Origin: an uncultured Acidobacteriota bacterium | GTDB taxonomy: Bacteria; Acidobacteriota; Blastocatellia; Pyrinomonadales; Pyrinomonadaceae | DNA length: 13,576 nucleotides | NCBI GenBank assembly: GCA_946480545.1 | Contig: CAMLKY010000009.1 | Location: 1-13,576 of the forward strand | Direction: 5' to 3' | Translations under genes and position numbers: made by a program | In this document: positions 6,789 to 12,524 of the stretch, piece after piece | How the letters are laid out: each line of letters opens with the position of its first letter | Numbering within the stretch: position 1 is the stretch's first letter | The notes under the pieces: model-generated | Seen by the model: the letters and a program-made list of their open reading frames with translations, nothing else | The model's database searches: none | Told to the model about the DNA's origin: nothing

Positions 6789-7961
6789 CTATTTCATGAT
6801 CAACTTCGCGATCGTCTGCAATTGCATGTTCGAGGTCCCTTCATAGATCGCGCCGATCTTCGAGTCGCGCCAGAACTTTTCTACCGGATAATCTTTCACG
6901 TACCCGTAACCGCCGAAGAGTTCGATCGCTTTCGACGAAACGCGTTCGGCGCACCGCGATGAATAAAGCTTCGCGATCGCGGCTTCTTTCAGGAACGACT
7001 TTCCGGCATCTTTCAATCGGGCAGCATTGTAGACGAGAAGCCGTGTGGCCTCGATCTCAACCGCCATCTCCGCGAGTTGGAACTGGACGGCCTGGAAGCT
7101 TCCGATCGACTGTCCGAACTGTTCGCGCTCGGCGGTGTATTTCAATGCGGCCTCATACGCGCCCTGTGCAATACCGAGCATCTGAGCGCCGATGCCGATG
7201 CGGCCCTCGTTCAACGTCTCGATCGAAACTTTGTAGCCCTTGCCGACCTCGCCGAGCACATTCTCCTTCGGCACTTTGCAGTTGTCGAGGATAAGCTCGG
7301 TGGTCGATGAAGCCCGGATCCCGAGCTTATCTTCTTTCTTCCCGACGGAAAAACCTTCGAACTGCTTCTCGACTATAAACGCTGTAATGCCCTTGTAACC
7401 GGCGGCCGGATCGATGGTCGCGAAGACGATAAAGATCTCCGCCTCATTGCCATTGGTGATCCAAAGCTTCTGCCCGTTCAGTTCATAATGATCGCCCTTC
7501 TCGACGGCCCGCGTTTTCAGAGCAAAGGCGTCTGAGCCCGAAGCTGCTTCGCTCAACGCGTAGGCGCCCACACGCTGGCTCGCGAGCTGCGGCATGTATT
7601 TCTTTTTCTGCTCGTCATTCGCCCACCGCATGAATGCGTTCGTCACCAGCGTGTTATGCACGTCGACGAAGACCGAGACGCTCGCATCAACACGAGCAAG
7701 CTCTTCGATCGCGACGATCGCATTAAAGATCGTCGACCCGGCCCCGCCATGCTCCTCGGGCGATTCGATCGCCATCAGACCGAGCTCGAAGCACTGCCGG
7801 ATGATGTCAGGATCGAGCTTTCCGGCGTGCTCCATCGACTCGACCTTCGGCCGGACCTCGCCCTCCGCAAACTCGCGAACCGACGCGCGGAACAATTCTT
7901 CTTCTTCGGACAAAACGGTCAGACCGTGATTCGATAACGCCTGTGCTGCGGCTGTACTCAT
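6789..7961 (-). CDS. Acyl-CoA dehydrogenase (FAD-dependent, short/medium-chain type)
   Basis: 390 residues, typical for the family. The enzyme oxidises acyl-CoA to trans-2-enoyl-CoA in beta-oxidation, passing electrons to electron-transfer flavoprotein. The FAD/substrate signature YALSEAASGSDAFALKT is followed by LNGQKLWITNG. The C-terminal domain has LNEGRIGIGAQMLGIAQGA, REQFGQ and ELFGGYGYVKDYPVEKFWRD. The catalytic base is Glu374 in IYEGTSN, the position used by short- and medium-chain enzymes. The start at 7961 (MSTAAAQ) is preferred over an upstream TTG (7985) because AAGGAA lies at a suitable distance. A palindrome at 7982-7998 resembles a fatty-acid repressor operator. The actual substrate (fatty acyl or branched-chain acyl) cannot be told. 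Confidence 0.95.
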   Translation of the reverse strand: MSTAAAQALSNHGLTVLSEEEELFRASVREFAEGEVRPKVESMEHAGKLDPDIIRQCFELGLMAIESPEEHGGAGSTIFNAIVAIEELARVDASVSVFVDVHNTLVTNAFMRWANDEQKKKYMPQLASQRVGAYALSEAASGSDAFALKTRAVEKGDHYELNGQKLWITNGNEAEIFIVFATIDPAAGYKGITAFIVEKQFEGFSVGKKEDKLGIRASSTTELILDNCKVPKENVLGEVGKGYKVSIETLNEGRIGIGAQMLGIAQGAYEAALKYTAEREQFGQSIGSFQAVQFQLAEMAVEIEATRLLVYNAARLKDAGKSFLKEAAIAKLYSSRCAERVSSKAIELFGGYGYVKDYPVEKFWRDSKIGAIYEGTSNMQLQTIAKLIMK

Positions 7962-7981
7962 ACGAATTTCCTTGTTTTCTT

Positions 7982-7998
7982 GCAAACCGATTGTTTGC
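7982..7998. promoter_or_regulatory. Palindromic operator-like site GCAAAC-N5-GTTTGC
   Basis: A perfect inverted repeat with 6-nt arms and a 5-nt centre (CGATT), 21 nt upstream of the acyl-CoA dehydrogenase ATG, next to its ribosome-binding site. The arms resemble the (G/C)AAAC...GTTT(G/C) half-sites of the TetR-family fatty-acid regulator PsrA, though the spacer is 5 rather than 2-4. Regulation by an acyl-CoA-responsive repressor is inference; no such regulator is in the window. Confidence 0.45.
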
Positions 7999-8004
7999 GA
8001 TTTC

Positions 8005-8094
8005 TTCGAACGCGGATTTCGCGGATCAGGCGGATTTTGACGGTATTAAGATCAATCCGTTTGATCCGCTCCATCCGCTAAATCCGCGTTCGAA
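8005..8094. repeat. Intergenic hairpin repeat, family A copy 5
   Basis: Outer arms TTCGAACGCGGATTT (8005-8019) and its exact reverse complement (8080-8094) enclose further CGCGGAT/GCGGAT subunits on each side, at about 9-nt steps. It lies between two divergent gene starts (acyl-CoA dehydrogenase and the membrane protein), a position incompatible with a simple terminator role. Confidence 0.8.
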
Positions 8095-8137
8095 AAAAAA
8101 TCTTTGCGAAGAAGCCAGGATCAACTACGCCGTATTT

Positions 8138-8166
8138 TTGTTATTTACCCTTGGTTGCAATACCAT
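8138..8166 (+). promoter_or_regulatory. Candidate sigma70-type promoter for the membrane protein gene
   Basis: TTGTTA (8138-8143) and TACCAT (8161-8166) are separated by 17 nt, each matching the consensus at four of six bases, about 32 nt before the GTG start at 8198. The surrounding stretch is AT-richer than flanking DNA. Pattern match only. Confidence 0.38.
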
Positions 8167-8197
8167 TCTATTTCAAGGCAAAAAGCAAGGCAAAGCA

Positions 8198-9280
8198 GTG
8201 AATCTCGACAAGGCGCCCATCGATCCCGACATCCGCACACCGCGCCTATCAGCAAAACATACCAGTCGTCTGACCATTATCGGCATCGTCCTCACCGTAG
8301 GCGGGATCGCACTCTTTTCTTATTTCGTGTACGCGGTCGGTGTGGGCGAGATCATGGCCAACATCGATAAGTTCGGTGTCGCCGGGTTCGTTGTCATACT
8401 TGGGATCTACTCTCTCCGGATCTGTGCCCGCGCCGGTGCGTGGACACTGTCTGTGTATGAGCCGTACACGCTTCGAATGAAGGACACGGTCCCGGCGGTG
8501 ATCATCGGTGAGGCGATGAGCAGCATGATACCGCTTGGGATCCTGATCAGCGGAACGACCAAGGCGGTCGCTGTCAGAAAACGCGTTCCGCTGGTCGTCG
8601 GACTCTCATCCGTCGCGACCGAGAATCTCTTCTACAGTTTTGTGACGAGCGTATTCCTGATACTCGGGGCGTTCACGTTAGTTCGAACGTTCGAGATGGA
8701 CGACGGGTGGGTGCTGACGATCGATATACTGATCGCGGTTATATGCGGCGTGGTCGTCTTTCTGATCCTCCTGGTCGTAAAGCAATGGCACTTTGCGAGC
8801 GAGACGTGCGAGTGGCTTTATCGAAAAGGAATCGCGGTGGGTCTGCTCGAGCACGGTCGTCTTCAGGTTCGCCTGTTCGAGAATTTCATCTACGGGTTCT
8901 ACCGCCGTTATCCGAAACGGTTTCTGCCGATCTGCCTTTGCGAATCGGCGTTTCACCTGCTCGGAATATTTGAGGTCTGGTTCATACTCATCCGAATCTC
9001 CTCACCCGATCTTCTTTCGGCCTTTCTCCTCGAATCTGTCAGCCGCCTCATTACGATCGTGTTCAAGCTGATACCGTTCGTCATCGGCGTCGATGAAGCG
9101 GGCGCGCAATTCGTCGGCGACACGGTTGCGATCGGGGCGGGGATCGGAGTCACGCTCGCCGTCATACGAAAAGGCCGCATCCTGTTTTGGACGGCGATCG
9201 GCCTGCTGCTGATCATCAAGCGCGGTTTGTCGATCCGGGCGATGTCGACGGTCCAGGAAGGCCCGGAGGATGCTCTTTAA
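8198..9280 (+). CDS. Lysylphosphatidylglycerol synthase/flippase-like integral membrane protein
   Basis: 360 residues with about eight hydrophobic segments, including LTIIGIVLTVGGIALFSYFVYAV (about 25-47), VAGFVVILGIYSL, IIGEAMSSMIPLGILISG, SFVTSVFLILGAFTL, ILIAVICGVVVFLILLVV and FWTAIGLLLII near the C-terminus. Layout and the segments RICARAGAW, EAMSSMIPLG and GVDEAGAQFV fit the membrane domain of MprF (UPF0104, LPG_synthase_TM), found alone in many bacteria. There is no C-terminal aminoacyl-transferase domain, so it is a stand-alone membrane part, possibly a lipid flippase or transporter (inference). The start is GTG 8198, with AAGG 7 nt upstream and a sensible cytosolic leader; the open frame extends back to 7943, but that stretch crosses a hairpin repeat and the dehydrogenase start. 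Transcribed divergently from the dehydrogenase. Confidence 0.83.
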   Translation: MNLDKAPIDPDIRTPRLSAKHTSRLTIIGIVLTVGGIALFSYFVYAVGVGEIMANIDKFGVAGFVVILGIYSLRICARAGAWTLSVYEPYTLRMKDTVPAVIIGEAMSSMIPLGILISGTTKAVAVRKRVPLVVGLSSVATENLFYSFVTSVFLILGAFTLVRTFEMDDGWVLTIDILIAVICGVVVFLILLVVKQWHFASETCEWLYRKGIAVGLLEHGRLQVRLFENFIYGFYRRYPKRFLPICLCESAFHLLGIFEVWFILIRISSPDLLSAFLLESVSRLITIVFKLIPFVIGVDEAGAQFVGDTVAIGAGIGVTLAVIRKGRILFWTAIGLLLIIKRGLSIRAMSTVQEGPEDAL

Positions 9281-9347
9281 ACGCAGAAACCGCAGAGATC
9301 GCCGAGGAGTATTTTCCCCTCTGCGGTCTCCGCGGTCTCTGCGTTAA
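9277..9347. repeat. Intergenic hairpin repeat, family A copy 6
   Basis: Starts on the stop codon of the membrane protein gene (TTAA) and ends TTAA 7 nt before the convergent DUF3455 stop. The left arm holds ACGCAGAAA and CCGCAGAGA subunits; the right arm (from about 9317) is their reverse complement with a few mismatches and one bulge. It could act as a bidirectional terminator between convergent genes. Confidence 0.78.
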
Positions 9348-9353
9348 GTGTAC

Positions 9354-9917
9354 CTAATCTACCTGCTTGTAGAAGTAATACTCCGTCGTATACGGAACGC
9401 GGGCTTCCTGGCCGACTACGGTTCCGGGTTCGGCGGGGCGGACGCCCCCGACGGTGTTCACGCGCTGGATGTACGTGACACCGTCAAAGATCCCCGGACC
9501 GCTGCTCGATACAGCCGTCAACCGCAGCCATGGAACAGCCGTTGGATCCGGCGTGCATGGGACAGCGGTCGTACCCGAGCTGATGACAAGACTGCCGCTG
9601 TTGCTTTCCCACGTCGGTCCGCCATAGTGCGTCCCGATCAGGCCGCGGTAGTTCTTGTTCGCGAACAATCCCGCCTCCGGAGCGACAAACGCCCAAGTCG
9701 TTCCATTCCATCGATAGATCTGGACACCGACCGCATAGACGCTCAACGCGACGCGATGTCCTTCCGGTGCCGCGAGCTGTTCGCATCCGACCGGAAGTTC
9801 AGGTGCGGCCGCTCCGACCTCCTGAGCGATCGCAAAGCTCGCCGCCGCATGTCCGACCGCGACGACACCGATCATTAATGCGATACGAATGATCTGTTTT
9901 GTATTGATGATGTTCAT
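9354..9917 (-). CDS. Secreted DUF3455 protein
   Basis: 187 residues. Residues 1-32 form a signal peptide (IALMIGVVAVGHAAASFAIAQ). The rest follows the DUF3455 pattern: VGVQIYRWNGTTWAFVAPEAGLF, GLIGTHYGGPTWES, GSLVISSGTTA, AVPWLRLTAVSSSGPGIFDGVTYIQRVNTVGG and the closing VPYTTEYYFYK. The function of this family is unknown; no catalytic motif is evident and it is probably periplasmic or secreted. Start supported by AGGAG at 9926-9930, 8 nt before ATG 9917. It follows the haloperoxidase-like gene by 36 nt with a near-identical ribosome-binding region, suggesting one operon. Confidence 0.87.
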   Translation of the reverse strand: MNIINTKQIIRIALMIGVVAVGHAAASFAIAQEVGAAAPELPVGCEQLAAPEGHRVALSVYAVGVQIYRWNGTTWAFVAPEAGLFANKNYRGLIGTHYGGPTWESNSGSLVISSGTTAVPCTPDPTAVPWLRLTAVSSSGPGIFDGVTYIQRVNTVGGVRPAEPGTVVGQEARVPYTTEYYFYKQVD

Positions 9918-9953
9918 TATTATTTCTCCTTTCTTGTATCTATTGCGGAAGAT

Positions 9954-11093
9954 CTACTGCACGCAGCGTCGCGGCTGCATGAGATTCTGAAAAACGTAAT
10001 TACCAACGCTGCGCCCGATCGACTGACCGGCGACGTTATCGAAGGTGAAGTGGATCCCACCCCAGACGCGTGCCCGCTCCTGCTCGTTGGCCATAGCCGA
10101 GAAGCCCTGGTATGAACGGGTCGCTCCGCCGGCTCCATCCCACGTGTGTGAAAAGGGGATGTCGTCGCGTCCGAAGAAAAGTGCCAGCACCGTGGATTGC
10201 GAAGTACCGATCGTCGCCATATTTCCCGCGTAAGACGGGTACGGCGGCGTGCCGATCAAAGAGCTCCACGAAGGATCCGGGTCGGTATCCGGATTGCCGT
10301 CCTCATCTGCACGGCGGATCGCCGTGACGGGACGCCACAATCCGTAAGCGAACTTGCTGGCGAAAGCGGTCTGCAGCGCGTCGTGCAACGAGATGTTGAT
10401 CAACGCGAACAGCCGAGCCTTCTGGATCGTCGAGCTATTCTGCTCTTCGGAAACTGTCCTGGCGACGTTGTTCCAAACCAACAGAAAGTTCGTCGGAGTA
10501 TTCACATTCGCCCAAAGCCGAGCAGCCTGGGTTTGATCGGCAGTGCGCGTCGTGCTCGTCGCGGAGCCAAGCTCCTTAACTTCCTTAAACGCGAGTGCGT
10601 ATTGCGCGCTGCTGATGGCAGGCGGCGGTCCGGGTGCGAACTGCGTCGCCGACTGAATGCCGAACGGCGTGACATTCGGATAATGCGTGAATGTTGCCGG
10701 CGAGTTCGCGGGCGGTGTCGGCTGCCAGTTGCCTGGCGTCGAGGGAAGCGAGTACGCAGGCGGAGTTACGTTCCAGCCGTCGTTCGCTCGTGCCGCGATC
10801 ATGTTTATCGCGACGCGTTGACCAACTCGGATACCTTGCTGCGCACGGTAAGGATCGATGCCTTCCAACGACGCCTCAAGCTCGGTCGCAAAGACCGACG
10901 CGCGAGCCGGGTAAAGCGCAATCAGCACGTCATGTGCGGCCTGGGCCGCAGCGGCATCAAGCGATGCGTTCTTCGAGCCGGGGACGTCGGTCAGGTATGC
11001 GGTATAGCTGCCATCGACCGAGTTTGCCGCATCGAACATCGCCGCGTGCATCATCGCGTAGCTGCGAACGGGCATGATCGTCGCCGGGTGCAT
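9954..11093 (-). CDS. Vanadium-dependent haloperoxidase-like protein (PAP2 superfamily), main frame
   Basis: 379 residues from the first in-frame ATG; the true gene probably began at 11244 (separate entry). Homology extends upstream of 11093 in this frame (NRVLRETVLTPG), so this start is artificial. The family binds vanadate and oxidises halides with hydrogen peroxide, or acts as a phosphatase. Vanadate ligands can be placed: K247 and R254 in KFAYGLWRP (K-x6-R), R342 and the axial H348 in RVWGGIH (R-x5-H). The central PSGH(S) motif, which supplies Ser, Gly and the acid-base His, is instead SYAGNM at 287-292, so Ser is replaced by Ala289 and His by Asn291. Activity may therefore differ from classical haloperoxidases or be absent. 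N-terminal helices (MPVRSYAMMHAAMFDAANSV) are typical of the secreted bacterial members. Confidence 0.87.
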   Translation of the reverse strand: MHPATIMPVRSYAMMHAAMFDAANSVDGSYTAYLTDVPGSKNASLDAAAAQAAHDVLIALYPARASVFATELEASLEGIDPYRAQQGIRVGQRVAINMIAARANDGWNVTPPAYSLPSTPGNWQPTPPANSPATFTHYPNVTPFGIQSATQFAPGPPPAISSAQYALAFKEVKELGSATSTTRTADQTQAARLWANVNTPTNFLLVWNNVARTVSEEQNSSTIQKARLFALINISLHDALQTAFASKFAYGLWRPVTAIRRADEDGNPDTDPDPSWSSLIGTPPYPSYAGNMATIGTSQSTVLALFFGRDDIPFSHTWDGAGGATRSYQGFSAMANEQERARVWGGIHFTFDNVAGQSIGRSVGNYVFQNLMQPRRCVQ

Positions 11094-11112
11094 CCCGGGT
11101 GTGAGGACTGTC

Positions 11113-11244
11113 TCACGAAGAACACGGTTCCTCGGCGCCGGTGTTCTGAACGCTTTCGCTCAACTGCTGCCCGCTTCCGACCGAATGAATTAAAAGTAAG
11201 AATGCGAAGGTCAGAACTGTCCTGACCAGATTTATCTTTTTCAT
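11113..11244 (-). pseudogene. Frameshifted N-terminus (signal peptide) of the haloperoxidase-like gene
   Basis: From ATG 11244, with AGGAG at 11252-11256, the frame encodes a clear signal peptide (MKKINLVRTVLTFAFLLLIH, then SVGSGQQ) and stops at 11113 after only 43 residues. In the main haloperoxidase frame, the sequence just upstream of its first ATG reads NRVLRETVLTPGMHP, the usual N-terminal helix, normally preceded by Trp (WN). Restoring two bases (or removing one) at 11127-11133, where the minus strand reads GAGGAAC, gives ...GAEWNRVLRETV and joins the two frames. The intact gene would span 9954-11244. This is a recent mutation, an assembly indel or, less likely, a programmed shift; no slippery run is present. 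Confidence 0.78.
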
Positions 11245-11302
11245 TATTTTTCTCCTATTTAGTTCCTTACTGCTGTGCTTTCTTGCGCAGAGGTCCCCCA
11301 TT

Positions 11303-11322
11303 CCCGTCGCCGCAGCGACGGG
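11303..11322. repeat. Perfect 8-bp GC hairpin between methyltransferase and haloperoxidase genes
   Basis: CCCGTCGC, a 4-nt loop (CGCA) and GCGACGGG. It lies 48 nt past the methyltransferase stop and 59 nt before the haloperoxidase start, both on the minus strand. There is no T-tract on either side, so an intrinsic terminator is not supported; it could be an RNA structure in the leader of the haloperoxidase transcript. Confidence 0.5.
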
Positions 11323-11369
11323 CGAGGCAAACCTAATTGCAAAGAAACTTGTTTCAGGCCACGGCGTTC

Positions 11370-12194
11370 TTACGCCTTGACCGCGCGTACCTCCAGATAC
11401 TCAGACCCGACAAGCGTCGAACCGTCGGTCGCACGATTGTTGTCGATCCAGAGGCGTTCGAGATCGGCACGCAGGGCTTCTTCACCCGCTGCGCCGACCG
11501 CGTCAAATGCTTTTTGTGTCGGCCCGTAGAACTTGCGGAAATGCTCGACCGTTTCCGCCGGTCCGAACGGGAATACAAAGTCGATATCGCGACGCGTCAT
11601 CTGAAGCTCAGCGATCCCATCCGCGAACCGCGACTCAACGGTAGCCGCATCGCCCCACAACAGCGGCGAAGGCATCCCCGCCGGTGGCGGCACATGCTTA
11701 CCGGTGACCTTGAACATCTGGCCGATAAATCCCTGGGGTGTCCAATTCGCCATCGCGATCACCCCGCCCTTAGCGCACACACGGATCAACTCCGCAGCCG
11801 TCACGTCGGGTCTCGGAGCGAACATCGCACCGAACATCGTGATCACGACCTCGAAAAGCCCGTCGTCGTACGGCATAGCCTCGGCGTCACCGATATCGAA
11901 CTCGGCGCTCACGCCCGCCTCGACGGCACGCTCGATAGCCTGCTCGATCAGATACGGTGCGATGTCGATGCCCGTCACCTCGGCGCCCGCTCGGGCCGCC
12001 GGGATCGCCGTGTTCCCGTTACCGCACGCTACATCGAGAACTCGAGTCCCCGGTTGAATCCTCAGGCGCGAGACAAACTCTTCCGCACCCGCCTCGAACG
12101 AACGAGCGATCTCGCCAAAGTCACCCGCCGTCCATGTTGCACGCAGCTTGTGTTTGAGCTGCTCGATCTCTGTTGTCATTTTCAAACTGTCCAT
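11370..12194 (-). CDS. Class I SAM-dependent methyltransferase
   Basis: 274 residues. Motif I is RVLDVACGNGNTA at 51-63; the acidic end of strand beta2 is GIDIAP with Asp77; then FDIGDAEAMPYDDGLFEVVITMFGAMFAPRP (motifs II-III) and AAELIRVCAKGGVIAMANWTPQGFIGQMFK. The fold is the methyltransferase 11/25 type; the acceptor is unknown. The start at 12194 is preferred to the internal Met at 12179 because AGGAG (12203-12207) sits 8 nt upstream. Transcribed divergently from the winged-helix regulator across a 330-nt gap that holds the regulator's repeat array. Downstream, 125 nt separate it from the haloperoxidase-like gene, so co-transcription is uncertain. Confidence 0.87.
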   Translation of the reverse strand: MDSLKMTTEIEQLKHKLRATWTAGDFGEIARSFEAGAEEFVSRLRIQPGTRVLDVACGNGNTAIPAARAGAEVTGIDIAPYLIEQAIERAVEAGVSAEFDIGDAEAMPYDDGLFEVVITMFGAMFAPRPDVTAAELIRVCAKGGVIAMANWTPQGFIGQMFKVTGKHVPPPAGMPSPLLWGDAATVESRFADGIAELQMTRRDIDFVFPFGPAETVEHFRKFYGPTQKAFDAVGAAGEEALRADLERLWIDNNRATDGSTLVGSEYLEVRAVKA

Positions 12195-12234
12195 ATCAAC
12201 TACTCCTATGATTGCGTTATCTATTCACCGCGGG

Positions 12235-12261
12235 GCGGGGGCCGAAGCCCCTTTCCACCGG
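12235..12261. repeat. Family B half-copy
   Basis: GCGGGGGCCGAAGCCCC followed by TTTCCACCGG resembles the left arm of the inverted repeat at 1906-1936 (GCGGGGGC, AAGCC, CTTCCGG in the same order and spacing). It contains a perfect GGGGC-CGAA-GCCCC hairpin (12238-12251). No matching second arm was found nearby, so it appears to be a single arm. The rest of the 12195-12425 gap shows only a weak promoter-like pair (entry at 12352). Confidence 0.5.
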
Positions 12262-12351
12262 TTATTCTTATGGTCCTGCCCTTGGTTCACTCGCTCGCTA
12301 GACTGACTGGTCGCGATCACCGTTTCTCTTTTCACAGGGTGCGACCGACCG

Positions 12352-12380
12352 TTAAGCTCGCCGCGGGCTTGTGCTATCAT
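12352..12380 (+). promoter_or_regulatory. Candidate promoter upstream of the regulator
   Basis: TTAAGC (12352-12357) and TATCAT (12375-12380) with a 17-nt spacer. The -10 matches at five of six positions; the -35 is weak. Transcription would start near 12387, placing the 11-bp repeat array downstream in the leader. Alternatively, the real promoter may lie inside the AT-rich array. Confidence 0.35.
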
Positions 12381-12425
12381 TCGCCTAGCCCGACGTACAC
12401 GAAATCTAGCAACACCTCGGCTTTA

Positions 12426-12513
12426 CCGTCCTTAGAATCGGATTAAAGATCGATTAGAAGAGGCTTAAAGATCGGTGAGAATAGCGTTATAGACCGATTA
12501 GAAAGTTATTAGA
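12426..12513 (+). promoter_or_regulatory. Array of eight 11-bp direct repeats before the winged-helix gene
   Basis: Eight consecutive 11-nt units start at 12426, 12437, 12448, 12459, 12470, 12481, 12492 and 12503. Aligned, position 7 is T, position 9 is A and position 11 is A in all eight; position 8 is T in seven. The consensus is nnnCGnTTAGA. Alternate units resemble each other more, giving a 22-bp super-period (GATCGATTAGA at 12448, GACCGATTAGA at 12492). The array ends in the AGAAGG ribosome-binding site of the regulator. The 11-bp direct-repeat spacing is that of PhoB/OmpR-type tandem binding sites; autoregulation is inference. Confidence 0.75.
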
Positions 12514-12524
12514 AGGTGAACTCG

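Noticed and set aside
7962..8197. N-terminal extension of the membrane protein frame back to 7943
   Set aside because: It would translate through a hairpin repeat and overlap the divergent dehydrogenase start; GTG 8198 has a ribosome-binding site and a normal leader.
11113..11133. Programmed ribosomal frameshift in the haloperoxidase-like gene
   Set aside because: No slippery heptamer or T/A run at the junction, and a two-base restoration recreates a family-conserved Trp-Asn, so an indel explains it better.
10197..11225. Long plus-strand open frame (342 codons) opposite the haloperoxidase-like gene
   Set aside because: Arg-rich, low-complexity translation with no recognisable domain, no ribosome-binding site, and fully antisense to a gene with conserved motifs; a by-product of GC-rich codon use.
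11337..12446. Long plus-strand open frame (369 codons) opposite the methyltransferase
   Set aside because: Antisense to a well-supported methyltransferase; its end runs through the intergenic region and repeat; the translation looks random.
12426..12513. Repeat array considered as a CRISPR
   Set aside because: Units are contiguous, 11 nt long and lack unique spacers, and no cas genes are present.
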